A DNA stretch of 64,000 bases from the NCBI GenBank assembly GCA_965644295.1, contig CBFFRP010000435.1, positions 124,001-188,000 of the forward strand, written 5' to 3'. The stretch comes from Paraphysomonas bandaiensis. Taxonomy: Eukaryota > Chrysophyceae. Positions 11,683 to 25,144 of this stretch are shown piece by piece; the stretch's first letter is position 1; every line of letters starts with the position of its first letter. The translations under genes and the position numbers were made by a program. A model generated the notes under the pieces. It was not told where the DNA came from. It was given only the letters and a program-made list of their open reading frames with translations, and made no database searches.

Positions 11683-12248
11683 ATGTATGTATCTATATAT
11701 ATAGATGGTGATGTAAAACATGCAGACACTTCTTGTACCGTTGATTGCATTGAAGCATGTAATGTGTAATATGTAAGGGATTTATTTCTTTGCGGCAGAT
11801 CACTGGAGAGGTGGTTTAATGTGGATATGCAGTAGATATTATTCTACTTCTTCCTGTGGGACCAATAGAGCCTGATAATTGTGAAGGGAGATCTTTAGTA
11901 ATGTGACCATCCCCGTAAAGAATGGGATCACATACATCGAGCGTTAAGTGATGTTGTTGTATGAATAATAGTAAATATGGCTTTCATGTTACTTATTACT
12001 TAGTGATTACTATTCGGCATGATAGAGAATTTACCCACTACAACAGAGCTATACGTTTCAATATTTCTACTCATAGCACACAGCATGATACACAGTGACC
12101 CTGTAAGTTCGAATCAGTGCAACTACCATATGCTTGACCGGTGTATTTAGAACTATTCTACTTGAAAGTACAGCAAAAAGCTTAATAATATAAAATAAAG
12201 ATGTCACAGTTATTCCTTTTACTATGTAACAAATTATACTATGTAACA
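11356..12248. other. Intergenic region with low-complexity sequence
   Basis: Besides the microsatellite, GGAATACAAT is repeated twice at about 11461-11485. No coding frame resembles a known protein. It lies upstream of the FIT gene and downstream of the DUS gene, both on the minus strand. Confidence 0.5.
11640..11705. repeat. Microsatellite, (TA)n then (TATC)n
   Basis: An alternating AT run passes into about eight TATC units at 11650-11682, then TATGTATGTATC and more TA. It lies in the 890-base spacer 11356-12248, which holds no other gene I can support. Confidence 0.9.
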
Positions 12249-13428
12249 TCAAACAAAACGATTATACCACGTCCGTGATGAGAGAAAACCTTCTCTCACT
12301 ACAACCTCCTCATTAAAGTCCAATGCTTTCATTCTATCCTCGATTTCTTCAACTATTTCTCTCATGCCGTTGTAGTCACATATTCCAAGCTTGTTCCGCA
12401 AATCATGATTCCGCTCCGCAGATATATAACGAAAAAGCATTTTGAACAAATGGCCTCGTACAATTTTAGGCTGTTTGTGAAAATTATGGGCCTCAACTAG
12501 TCGTAAGTATTCCCTAACAACTTGCAGCTGAGACTTCGTGTAACTACGTCTGAAGTCATGATCTCCGGCTTCCGAGAACAGTCTTGGGTTCTCCAAGAGA
12601 GCTTCGCTACTCATGACTGCATCCGCACCTGTAGCTTCCAGACAAGCCAAAGCATCGGCTCGTGTCGAAACTCCACCGTTGGCAATAACAGGAATAGATA
12701 CCGCTTCCTTCACCTGACGAATAGCATCCCAATTAACGCTTCCTACGAACTGTTTCTTTTGATCAACCGTTCGGCCATGCACTGTAATCAATTCAACACC
12801 AATGCTCTCAATCTGCTTACATAACGTAATTGTGTCGTTAATATTCTGAAATATGCGAATCTTTGCTGTTACAGGGCATCGTAGGGATGAGGTCATACAT
12901 GACAAAATACGGATGACATGTTCCTGGTCTTGCAATAGATAAGCACCGTAGTTTCCTCTCTTAGCTATATTTTGTGGGCACCCTAACTCAATCAGCAAAG
13001 CAATTATTCAACAAAACTATGAGGTCGGGGATATAAGTACCTAGATTCAGATCGATTGCAGTCACAGTATCTTGAATGAGTAAACCTGCCTGCACAAGCG
13101 TATCGGGGTCGTTTCCATTCAATTGTGCTATTATTGGACTGTCCTTCTCTGGTTCATTTGCATATACCATCCAATCACATACATCTCTTCTGTACTTACT
13201 ATCTGCAACGATTCGCTTAGATGACAGCATCTCCGTGAATGCCAGTTCAACCCCTCCCTGGCGGACAAGTAGTCGGAAAGGGAGATCCGAGTGATCAACC
13301 ATAGGGGCAGAAACAAACTTTGGCTTTCCAATGGAGTCAAAAAAATTACCAGGACATGATGAGAAGCAATAATTGGACACGAGCTGACGATATTTAACGC
13401 GAGTGACAAATAATTTAAACCCTCTCAT
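12249..13428 (-). CDS. tRNA-dihydrouridine synthase (DUS1-like), 2 exons
   Basis: Exons 13428-13041 and 12982-12249 join in frame inside the LNLG/CPQNIAKRG motif, giving 373 aa. The enzyme uses FMN and NADPH to reduce uridines in the tRNA D-loop. Visible family signatures are VSAPMVDHSDLPFR (FMN-binding N-terminal strand), EMLSSKRIV, IIAQLNGNDP, DLNLGCPQ with the catalytic Cys, LITVHGRT, IPVIANGGV and GADAVMSSEALLENP. The N-terminal 30 residues are basic and aromatic (MRGFKLFVTRVKYRQL) and could be a mitochondrial targeting peptide, which is only an inference. The CPQ plus HGRT context favours DUS1 over DUS2. Confidence 0.93.
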
Positions 13429-13889
13429 TGTTTACAAATAATCACATCTTCATCAATAGAAGCACAATGAATATCACTATAAGGAAATATATCAACTAAA
13501 AAGAGGAAAGTATTAAAGAATTCAGCTACATGTAACACAAACTTTGAACGTCTTGTGTGTCCAGCTGAGTGGCTTCCATAATAGCAGCTCAGGTTCACAT
13601 CCACGATTTCGATGCATATGTAGAAAAACGCCTCACACAATAAAACTGGAGCAAATAGGACATCACCGAATTGACTTGATTGGTTGTCGTTGACTATGAC
13701 ATCATCCTAGTGCAACACTGTTTTTTACGTCGCTCTCTGCTGTGTGTATATATATGACTATAGCTCAGCATATGTGTGTGATCTCATCGCCTCGCAGTTT
13801 ATGTCATGATGTCATACTCTACCAGCTGTGGGCTGGTCATTGTAATCGCAACACAGACGAAAATGAATATATGTTGAGGTGATACTAGT
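13429..13889. other. Divergent intergenic region (DUS / GPCR)
   Basis: This spacer carries the 5' flanks of both the DUS gene (-) and the GPCR gene (+). No conserved element is recognised beyond AT-rich runs and a short TA run near 13748. Confidence 0.5.
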
Positions 13890-14943
13890 ATGGCCACTGT
13901 AGCCGCTGTATTAAACAGCATCAGTATGGCAGGGGCGTTGTCTATCTTTCTCAGCATGGGCTTATATCCTAGCCTGGCGTCGGGAAGTGGTCGACTCATA
14001 CTCTTCATTGCGATATCTGATTTTGGTAACTCATGTTGTGGTTTTTTGCGAATGCCAGAGAGTGATGCGTTATGCTATGCCCAATCAGTTGCCTTCAACT
14101 ACTTCGGTCTGACAACGACGACCACTTCTATTTTCATATCGCGTGCAGTGTATATTCTCTTTTATCACGAGAACTCACATAATGTAATCAAACGAATTAT
14201 TAATCTTCCAATAGTATTAGCTATCTGGGGATTACCTGCTGTTCTGTGTATAATTCCAGCCGCATTTAATTCGTATGGAAGAGACCATTCTAGCAAATTC
14301 TGGTATTTAACTACATTTGAATGTTTTATTCTGTTGTAACTGTTGTGTGAAGTTGGATTCGAGATGATGTGAGTAATGTGAAAAGAATTGCTATGGTTAT
14401 GGCTCTTTTTTATATTCCACTTTGGACGTCTATGGTATATGCTGTCGCAGTATATGTTGCTGTCAGTAGTCGTATAAAGGCGATGCTGGTATGTATATAT
14501 GATGACATAGTGTGTGGATATTTCAATCTTGTTATGTTTTTCTGCAGTTGCCTAATACAGTTGAGCCGGAGCCGGTTCGCATGTCTAATGCATTCAAAAC
14601 TATACGTGTTGTGGTACAACAACTTATGTGGTTCCCTGCCGTTCTCTTATTGTGCTACTGCTTCCCAAGTATTTTTCGTATTGCTTCTTTCGTTGGTTAT
14701 CAACGCAAATGGCTAACGGAAGCTTTTAAAACTGCATATTTTCATGGATTTTTAAATGCTGTTGTGTTCTACTCACTACCTAATGTACAGCGCAAGTGGG
14801 GAGATTCGTTATATAGGAAGCTGATGTCTCTTGCGCAACTTTTAAATGCCGAAAGTTTTACTGTGGCCAGTGGAGAAAAACAAAAAGGGTCATGCGAAGT
14901 ATATCCAGGAAATGTGTGCTTTAACAGCGATTTCACGATTTAG
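13890..14943 (+). CDS. cAMP-receptor-like 7TM G-protein-coupled receptor, 3 exons
   Basis: Exons 13890-14302, 14353-14488 and 14548-14943 give 314 aa. The first junction makes a KFCWIRDD motif, the position of the conserved WCWI before TM5 in Dictyostelium cAR-like receptors. Seven hydrophobic segments are visible: starting MATVAAVLN, RLILFIAISDFGN, QSVAFNYFGLT, NLPIVLAIWGLP, IAMVMALFYIPLW, MWFPAVLLLCYCFP and TAYFHGFLNAVVFYSLP. The cytosolic tail after TM7 (residues about 255-314) is basic then polar. The ligand is unknown; the family covers cAR, Family E and some related fungal receptors. Confidence 0.8.
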
Positions 14944-15590
14944 TGTGGTCTCATCGACCTTGACCGCAAGATTGAAAGTACATGAGAGTATTCGTTGAAT
15001 TAGTGTACAGCTGTTAATGTTGAAGATGTGTGTCATTTTGTATACACTTATTGACTGTTTTTGGTTGTCGGGTACGTTACATTACATGTCTTGGTATTTT
15101 TGTTTATATTGTGATAAATGCATTCATATATAATATATTTTCATAGCTTCGTTTGTGTACCGAGCTTTAAATAGGAAAACTCATAGTGTAATGATTAGGA
15201 AATTTCTCTCCATTTGAATACAAATGTGGGATTTGCTATCCTAGTCTTTTTTGGACATCGTTTAATTGCTAGTTGGCTTCCAGACTCTAATAAAAACAGC
15301 TAGCCAATTACTGATATTGTCAGCATTATTAATTATTATCAAAAACACCAGTATTTCTAAGCTGTATACTTTGACTGTATTGAAAACGTCACTACTGATG
15401 AAAAAATATATATGGAACTATATTGTCAGTTCCAGCTTTTCTACAAAGTGAACTTCTGATAATACAGTTTCTTGTATAGATAACCTTCAAATGACAAGCA
15501 ATAACAGTATCCCTTTTTGTCAACTTCTTGTGGTTTAATATTGCCTTAGAGCAAATATTATGTGCTTAAAGTATCAGATACTACACTCGC
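14944..15590. other. AT-rich intergenic DNA
   Basis: 3' flank of the GPCR gene. I see no gene or clear repeat. The 61-codon open frame at 15266-15451 has AT-driven composition and no recognisable motif. Confidence 0.5.
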
Positions 15591-15975
15591 CAGGACTGCG
15601 TAACAATTACTTATAGTTGTCAATTATAGTGGCAATTGCTACTTGCTGTCCCCATAAATTTCATTGCAATTAATTGATACTAAACTACGTACATAGTATA
15701 TTGCTGCCAACATAGCTTGTTCAACTGTAATTTCATTCCAGCGGCAACGATTCATCCGTAAAAACATATAGGTAGCTCTAAATGTCGAGGAGTCATACTC
15801 TTGCGCAGATCCGTCATAGCAATCTTAGCTCTACTGAATAATCTTTTAACCTTATTTTAGTTGTTTCATGCTACGGTGTCGAGTTTGCTTGTTAAGGCGT
15901 GTTCCTGTTACCATCATTCTGAACTATTTTCTCGCTGTCATCATCATTCTCTTCCTCACTGAGAAAAAATATTCA

Positions 15976-16038
15976 ACCTAGTCAATTTGGTGTAATTTTT
16001 TATTTACACCAAAATTGGTGTAAAAACCTAGTCAAGTA
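15976..16038. repeat. CCTAGTCA / ACACCAAAATTGGTGT palindromic repeat
   Basis: The block ACCTAGTCAA..TTGGTGTAA then ACACCAAAATTGGTGT and AAAAACCTAGTCAAG recurs at about 48283-48346. The 16-base core is a perfect palindrome flanked by CCTAGTCA words. Its function is unknown. Confidence 0.7.
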
Positions 16039-16082
16039 GTAGGTAGTAAGCTTAAGTATATACTTTTTACTAGATACGTGTA

Positions 16083-16625
16083 GTTTGTACCGCTTGTGGC
16101 CCTCAACAAAGTCAGACTCGCTCCTTCTCGTGGTGTTCTGGTGGATAAGTACCAGAGATATTTCTCCGGGCAGCTATCGTGAGCCGCAAATATAGGCAGC
16201 AGATAGTGTTCTGCCCACTCATAGCCAAATGCTTGTGTGGTACAAGGGACACCAATAAGTGTCACTTGTGTAGACGTCTTTGGGCCTTGACAAATAAACA
16301 GGCATCCGGAAATGGGACCACCTCAAGTGCATCCGGGACAGGTCTCAAACCAGGGCATTGGGCTGCCTGCTGTAGTCAAGCACCCGGGATGTTCACCTTA
16401 AGGACTCAACAAACCTGGAGTTAGCAGATGTCAGGTATATCAATATTCTGCTTGTTCACGGTGGTTGCACATTGGTGCTTACGCACATGCAGCCTCCGTA
16501 GCGTTAAATAGTAGGATAATAGAGTGTGTACTAGTTAGTAACAGGTAGGCGTCTATCTAGCTTGACTAGTTTTCTTGTAGCTACTGAACTGTTGCTGATT
16601 CTTAACGCCTATTGCTAATAATAAA
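16083..16625. repeat. Dispersed repeat, related copies at 16735-17040 and 35898-36590
   Basis: The block begins near TGGCCCTCAACAAAGT and carries CACTCATAGCCAAATGC, GACACCAATAAG, CATCCGG words and GGGCTGCCTGCTG. It ends with the arm that terminates AACGCCTATTGCTAATAATAA. The copy at 36060-36590 has the same order. The copy at 16735-17040 is more diverged and lacks the terminal arm. Confidence 0.75.
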
Positions 16626-16734
16626 ACTTTCAATACAATACCGCTTGTGGTTATACGCACTCGAGTTTATTGTATAGAAACTATTCCAATAGTAATATCC
16701 CAATTTCAATTACTTGAAAACTAATGATATTTTG

Positions 16735-17040
16735 TGCAGCCCTGATACTTAGAGTCCGTCAACAAAGTTGGACTAGTCGTGGTATTCTGAGGGTTAAGTA
16801 CCGGAGAGATTGTCACTGCAGATAATGTTCTGCCCACTCATAGCCTAATACTTGTGTGACGCAAGGAACACCAATGAATATCACTTGTATAGAAGACTTA
16901 GGCTGTGACGAATATAAACACTCATCCGGGAATAGAGGATAATCTGACGGTTATCCGGGATTTTGGGTTGCCTGCTAAAGTCATGCTTCCCGGATGAGTT
17001 CACCTTAATGACTCAAAAATCCTGAAGCCAATATTTTGCT
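16735..17040. repeat. Diverged second copy of the 16083-type repeat
   Basis: It shares, in order, the CAACAAAGTTGGACT start, the GGTATTCTG..GGTTAAGTACCGGAGA word, TTCTGCCCACTCATAGCC, ACACCAATGAATATCACTTGT and the CATCCGGGA words with the preceding copy, at visibly lower identity. No coding capacity is apparent. Confidence 0.65.
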
Positions 17041-17559
17041 TGTTCACTCCGTTTTCTTTTAGTAATTGATAGGGAGAATGGTTGGAGCGAGACAAAAATA
17101 GTTCTCGTAGCGTTACATAGAAGAATCATAGCAATAGTGTTCATGTGTTTATAAAATTTACTTTAGAAATAACAGCGTAAAACAAGAACTACACGCCAAC
17201 AATAAATTGAAATTGTGATGACTATTTCTCATCATTCACTGCAAATTGCTATGTTGTTTGACTTCGCTATGCCTATAAATAATTTACGACATTGAGCACC
17301 CAAAATCTAACATAACTACAATATTTCAGTTTATCCCAGTGTATTCTTAACGGACTCGATGAGCTCAGACCAGTGGGCTGGTTCAATAGGGAGGCAACAC
17401 TATCAACAAAAACATACGCAACAGACATACATAGAACAACAATAAAGCTCCGGTGAGTAAATTGTAGACTAGCAATAGCCTTATCATTTTCCTGTATATT
17501 TATATTTTACATAATATTTTACTTGTTGTAGTCTACTATACACTAACAAGCTAAAGTAA

Positions 17560-18030
17560 TTTTCCTGTATTTCCCTTCACACAAATCGTGTTCATCACTT
17601 GGACACATATCCCACTTGATATGAGCAACATCCACTGAAGTAAGGCCACCAAGAAAACCTACTCGTGCTAATACATGCATCATCTTCCATAGATGTGGCG
17701 TATCACCTTCAGGCCAACTTATGAAAAATTACATTCATAGTACTCAGAGGGACACCACTTGGTTTTTCTATTGTATCAGCATCCGTACTCGTTAGGTTAG
17801 AGTGGGCGACATGCTGACAGAAGTTGGCCCTTGAAGCACATATTGTATTGGAAATTTAAGCCTACACTTCTTCCCAATGGGGTCTTTTACACCATTAGTG
17901 TATCTAAGTCAATTTTAGACCTTTGATTGCACCATCTTCGTGATATACTATAACAATGTGCCTCCAAATGATTGGAAATAAGCGATTGAGGTCAAAACAA
18001 AAGGCACCTTCATTTGTATTGTCATCATAT
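17560..18030 (-). pseudogene. PIF/Harbinger-like transposase relic
   Basis: On the minus strand at about 17745-17570 one frame reads SWPEGDTPHLWKMMHV, GFLGGLTSVDVAHIKWD and CPSDEHDLCEGKYRK. The pattern GFxGxxxSxDxxHxxW followed by CP and a GK resembles the first catalytic Asp region of PIF/Harbinger and ISL2EU DDE transposases. The upstream minus-strand sequence (about 18020-17760) is broken by several stops, so this is a decayed copy. I cannot define its ends. Confidence 0.4.
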
Positions 18031-18354
18031 TGCTGTCTGAGGTTTCTATGCTCAGAGTTATGTATATGAACTTAACTTACTTGTGGTGATTTCTAGATTT
18101 TGGATATGAGGTGAAGAGAGGAATACCGAATACTACAGTGGAGTAGCTTCGTAGGAATTCCTGTTGTTGTTCTCACTGTCGGCATCATCATCAGCAGATA
18201 CACCACGGCGGCCTGTCATTGGCCACAACCAGTCATCAGAAGCTTTCTTCGTCATATAAGCAGCATGTAAAGCACATATGAAGCATATACCTGAAACATA
18301 CCCATACTACATTGACCTTATCTTAGTATTGACAGTGTATCTAGTACAATAAAA

Positions 18355-19205
18355 ATGTTTTCGAAGTCTTGTATCTTTCTTCTTTCAGTGGCGGGTTCTG
18401 TATCTGCGTCATGGTTTGCTGCCGATGTCTATACCAGCCCAGATTCATGTACCGCCAGTGGAGATATTCAAGTGTCTGTTTTAAAAGAAATTGGAGTTTG
18501 CATGGAACTTCCGGATGTATGTTGGATTATATTCATTTGTAATTATCTTATTTTATATGTAAACAGGGACTTCCAGAGCCATTCAGTGCTGTAAAGAGTT
18601 ACAAGATTGGGTTAGTAGTCCCTTCATCATGTCATTACTATTCTAATATTGTGTAATTAAATAGATCGTGCAGTGAGAGTGGAGACTTTGTGGCCGTTGA
18701 GTTTGATGCATACATGAAATCTGGCTGCAGTGGAATTAAAATTCCATACAAAATGGATGATAAGATTCCGTCTGGTTGTGTAAACAACACCCGAATCAGT
18801 TGTCCGAGTTCTCATGTGTCTTTGACTGAGAAGTGGCCATCAGCAGGTGTATACTTAGAGGACGAAACGTGTTCCAACCTTGGTGGTATGGTAAACGTTC
18901 GCCCAGACTGTGCATCCATCACATCTCCGGTGGGAGATTTCAGTACCGCGGTGAGCTGCGCCACAGCTGACGAGATTAACATCAAAGTGTACAATGAGAC
19001 ACTCACATGCTCTGATGGTGTCCTTTCACAAGATTTGTCATATCCTGCTGGGGTCTGCACTCTTCTTGGAGATATTCCGATTCCTACTCTTTACCCTACA
19101 ATTCGACCATTAAATGCTGTCGAGAGCGCACTGACCTACCCTCTGTATAGTGTAGAGGATATCGTCCTCACCGGATACTACAAAGCATCTTGCGATGGCT
19201 TGTAA
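18355..19205 (+). CDS. Secreted cysteine-rich protein of unknown function, 3 exons
   Basis: Exons 18355-18516, 18567-18610 and 18665-19205 join in frame to 248 aa. The N-terminus (MFSKSCIFLLSVAGSVSASWF) is a typical signal peptide with cleavage likely after SVSA. The mature protein has about 15 cysteines, several N-glycosylation sites (NNTR, YNET) and no transmembrane segment, so it is probably secreted or wall-attached. Spacing such as CTASGD, GSCSESGD, GCSGIK and TCSDG suggests disulphide-linked small loops. No family is recognised. Confidence 0.75.
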
Positions 19206-19679
19206 AAGCTTCATATTTCAATGAAATTATTGACAATAATTTCTATTAGCATGGATTTGCTAACTGATTTAACATGATATAGATATCTATGACATCTCGA
19301 TATCAATACTGAAATGCCAGACTGTAAAAATTTTCTTCGAAATTCTTCACAAACCTGTTGGGCGTGTCATTAACCTAATATGATCATTCTTTTAGTTGCC
19401 ATGGCGTTAGAGTTAGTCGTGTGTTGCAGTGCATCGACGACCAAGTTAGGCACTTATGCTTCTGCAACCTGCAACCTAGCTATAGATATTCCGCGCTTGC
19501 CTTTAGCTGAGTGCCTAACACCACCATTCCGTAGGTATCACGTATAGGTTAATTATCATGTACCTATAGGAGCTAGCGCACAGCGTACACTACCTATAGC
19601 CTATAAAGTATAAAGGTACCAGACATATAGACCTAAAATCTACGTATATGTAAAAAGTAAAAAACATGTTTTTTTAAGG
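19206..19679. other. Intergenic, no gene seen
   Basis: AT-rich 3' flank of the secreted-protein gene, up to the start of the hAT relic. No motif is recognised. Confidence 0.45.
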
Positions 19680-20141
19680 CAGGGTTGCGTAACAATTAAT
19701 TGCAATTAAATTGCACATAGTTCTTAGCAACTAAATTGCAATTATTAGTTATAACTCGCACAATTAGAATTGCAATTTAATTGCCAATTATTGTCTAATT
19801 AAATTATGTACTCAATACAAGCACGAATAGCATATTCCATATTCAACCTTATATAAGAGCCTCTAAGAACATACTAATAGCGCAAGAAGGAACATAAGAG
19901 CCTCTAATCGATGAGGTGCCATAGATTTGCGCAAATCACTCATGTAGTGCGTAGTCGCTTCTGTTCTTGGTGCGCTTGGTGTCTTCTCGTCAGTGAGTCT
20001 TTTTTTTTCTTTATCAGTTCTGTCCAGCAGAAATCGTTTGAACTGCACCTTTTCAGGTCGAGTGAGAGTATTGTTCTCCAATCTCCTTTGTGCTTTCACC
20101 ACAGCATTTTTGAAGGTCTGATTCATAATTATGTCCGCATC
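19680..20141 (-). pseudogene. Older hAT transposase fragment, interrupted by the 20142-21808 hAT element
   Basis: CAGGGTTGCGTAACAATTA at 19680 looks like a hAT terminal repeat. On the minus strand from about 20134 down to 19863 a frame reads NQTFKNAVVKAQRRLENNTLT and ends MAPHRLEALMFLLALLV. This is the same C-terminal region as in the inserted element (ERAVVKIQSQLENTLTV) but of another subfamily. The insertion lies within its coding sequence, and the minus-strand upstream part continues after 21816. Confidence 0.7.
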
Positions 20142-21808
20142 CAGGCTTGCGTAACCATTAATGGCCTTCCCCCATAAAATGGAAAAAAAGCAATTCATTA
20201 ATGGCCATTAAAATGGGGGAGAGATGTAGTGCCCATTAATGGCCATTAATGGCAATATCCATTAGTTAGTATCCAGTTGTCAGCATCATGTGAGAATACG
20301 TGACAAGCCACGACCTTCCGGTGCATTATTAGTTATTAATATATTATATACGTATTTAAGTCATTTAAACAATCTGTTTTAAGAATTCGTATAAATTCTA
20401 TTGATGTGATAACAGCACAATCATGTTGTGAATGTTAACATATGGTCAGATGGTAAAGGCAATGTAACAACTGTATTGTTGTGTTGTGGTCCACAGGATG
20501 AGGTGGACGATGACGATAATGATGAAGATATTGACTTTACAGCTGAGTCTATCGGAGATTACATTTTCGACGAATTAAATCTTGTTGGTCGCAATTTTGA
20601 TAACATTGAATTCGTGGCTGGTGATAACTGTAGCGTCAACAGAAAATTGGCACGATTGCTCCGAGTGCCTTTACTGGGTTGCGCATCTCACAAATTAAAC
20701 CTTGCAGTTTCCAAACTTTATAAAGGTGAAGATGATTTGCTAGACGTAGTGCAAAATCTTATGAAGAAACTACGAACCTTGAAGAATTCATCAAGGTTAC
20801 GAAAAGTATCTGGTTATGCTGCTTGTCTTAGGAATGACACACGCTGGAACTCTGTCCATCATTCATGGAAGCGGTATTTGTTACTTTCTCCTGTGTTGAC
20901 TTGTGATAACTTTAATGACGATGTTACTGACTTGCTACCTTCTGTACCACAGCACCGACGGATCGCGCAAGTAACATCAGACCTTGCTAAGTGCAACGAA
21001 GTTGCATTGATGCTGCAGAAATCGTCTGTAGATCATTATGTTGTGCGTAGCATGTTCGACAAACTTATTGAAAACTTTCCAGATATGGAACAGTATCTTG
21101 GTGCTAATGCTACCATTACAACTGACCCATTATTCGAGAGAGCTGTTGTGAAGATCCAAAGCCAACTGGAGAATACTCTGACTGTTGCAGAATCTAAAAC
21201 CGTTAAGGGCTATCTCCTTGCGGCTCATAAGGATGACGATAGCAGTGGCGATGATGAAACGGGGGAAACAGGAGGATTTGCTGTGGATATAGTGAGAGAA
21301 GCTGTGGCAAAAAAGGCAAAGAACAGCAGGAGAGCCACTAAATATCGCTCCATGAATCATTTGGTGACGACTTCCAATATTGTTGAGCGATTATTTAGCA
21401 GAGCAAAACTTATTATGAGAGACCAGCGCAAGCTAATGGAACCCCAACATTTGGAGCTGCTACTCTTTTTGCGTTGCAACAAATTCTTATGGAACGAAGT
21501 TACCATTGATGATATTATAGTTGCTGATGATGTTTAAGAATATTGTTCGTATTAGCTATCTGACCTGACTGTAACATGGGAACGAACTGCTCATCATTGC
21601 TGTTAAATAGCTAGTACTTAGTCTAATTATTAGCACTTTCCATTTACTTCTTTCTATAAAGCAATAAAGCAATAGTAATCAAACCATAAATGGTCCATTA
21701 ATGGCCATTAATGGCCATAAAAATGGTGGGATTTTTAAAATTAATGGCCATAAAAATGGGGGAAGCAATGCGTCGCCATTAATGGCCATTAATGGTTACG
21801 CAAGCCTG
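20142..21808 (+). mobile_element. hAT transposon, 1667 bp, with terminal inverted repeats and 8-bp target duplication
   Basis: The left end starts CAGGCTTGCGTAACCATTAA at 20142. The right end is its exact inverse ending at 21808, and the perfect match runs about 25 bases. TCCGCATC flanks both sides (20134-20141 and 21809-21816), the 8-bp duplication expected of hAT insertion. Subterminal regions are packed with AATGGCCATTAATGGCC-type palindromes. The element is too short for a full hAT transposase and carries only its C-terminal half, so it is probably a non-autonomous derivative. Confidence 0.93.
20428..21537 (+). pseudogene. hAT transposase, C-terminal part
   Basis: A 369-codon open frame begins at a GTG, with no in-frame ATG, so the start is missing. 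It covers the catalytic core: IWSDGKGN, then EFVAGDNCSVNRKLAR and GCASHKLNLAV, a second-half NDTRWNS, and the C-terminal dimerisation motif NIVERLFSRAKLIMRDQRK..MEPQHLELLLFLRCNKFLW. The N-terminal BED zinc finger and first catalytic block are absent. Two acidic insertions (VDDDDNDED; DDDSSGDDE) are present. Probably inactive without a helper. Confidence 0.85.
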
Positions 21809-21816
21809 TCCGCATC

Positions 21817-22302
21817 CACACCAAGGTGGTGGCTAGTATACTAAATGGCCATCGTCTTTAATGTTTTGCGCTATATTCTAACCTAGCTAAAACGCTAAAC
21901 CTTTCTTGATAGCGCACACAATAAAAATGCCGGGATTAAAAAAATCAATGCCTTGTGGGATACCAGGGCGAGCTGGATACGACATTACAATTGCTTAGGT
22001 TAATCAGCACTATCACTTTATCAGGGCACGCTCTCAGAATGGGACACAAACCAATGGTTTACTTAAATTTATCCAATATAGAAATTTCTCATGTACTGGT
22101 TAAATTTCATAAAAACTACAAATATATGACGTCCCTGTGTAGCTTCTAAGGTTGAATGATGAAAGAAAGTTTGTTCTCAATACGAGTTAATATTTTTAAT
22201 TAATGCGTATTTCAAATAAAAAAAATTCCGATCGAAAGGTCATATGATAACCGTTCACATAACCTACGACATATTGTAGAAGCAAGATCTACAATTTGAC
22301 GA
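21817..22302. other. Remainder of older hAT relic and intergenic DNA
   Basis: The first 40 bases continue the interrupted minus-strand hAT frame (LGVDAD before the insertion point). The rest is AT-rich with no recognised feature, running into the 3' end of the small HSP gene. Confidence 0.45.
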
Positions 22303-22782
22303 CTACTTCGAAGTGACGAGAGGGATTTTCTTTCCAGGTGCAGCGGCATCAAGTTTCGGTAGTGTAATTGAGAGCACCCCTCCTTCTAGAGTAGCAGTTG
22401 CATTATCCTGATCAGCATTAGATGGAAGTTTTATAGTTCGCTTTAATTCTCCGAAAAATCGCTCTCGTCGATGTTCGATGCCAACGTCGCGCTCACGAGT
22501 CTGTTCTCGAGTCACCCGTAAGGCAAGCATTCCATTTTCAATTTTAAGTTCAACGTCTTCATCCTTTGCCCCTGGAACATCTGCATGGACGAGAAAAGAA
22601 TCGCCGGTCTCTATAATATCCATGAAAAGATTCTGAGGTGCCATTGTGGACAGCATAGAAGGGAATCCCGATCTTGTGGAGGGCCACGTTTCCAACGGAT
22701 CAGCAAACGGATCTCTTGAAGATCGTTCCAGTAACATATCCGAAAGAAATCCTGGTGATCGAGTAAAAGGCAAGAGCGACAT
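22303..22782 (-). CDS. Small heat shock protein (HSP20/alpha-crystallin)
   Basis: Single exon, 159 aa, ATG at 22782. The N-terminal arm (MSLLPFTRSPGFLSDMLLERS) resembles the SLIPSFFG-type start of class I plant and bacterial small HSPs. The alpha-crystallin domain runs from about residue 50 (MDIIETGDSFLVHADVPG) through RRERFFGELKRTIKLP to EGGVLSITLPKL. A C-terminal I-x-I/V-type anchor (KKIPLVTSK) follows. It is an ATP-independent holdase forming large oligomers. It is divergent from HSP60 across a 585-base shared upstream region, and co-induction by heat is plausible. Confidence 0.95.
   Translation of the reverse strand: MSLLPFTRSPGFLSDMLLERSSRDPFADPLETWPSTRSGFPSMLSTMAPQNLFMDIIETGDSFLVHADVPGAKDEDVELKIENGMLALRVTREQTRERDVGIEHRRERFFGELKRTIKLPSNADQDNATATLEGGVLSITLPKLDAAAPGKKIPLVTSK

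Positions 22783-25144
<2,362 letters not shown>

Larger units (their letters stand above)
15591..16744 (-). mobile_element. hAT relic with nested repeat insertion
   Basis: CAGGACTGCGTAACAATTA at 15591 and a terminal ...TTTTGTGCAGCCCTG ending at 16744 look like hAT-type terminal inverted repeats. On the minus strand at about 15730-15850 a frame reads SRAKIAMTDLRKSMTPRHLEL, the hAT C-terminal dimerisation region, followed by a WNE-type tail. A non-hAT repeat (16083-16625) sits inside. I do not see matching target-site duplications, so the two ends may not belong to one insertion. Confidence 0.5.

Noticed and set aside
14322-14352. A 17-base intron in the GPCR gene (GTAACT...GAAG)
   Set aside because: It would keep the frame, but 17 bases is below any known spliceosomal intron. 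The alternative donor at 14303 gives a 50-base intron and the conserved CWIR motif.
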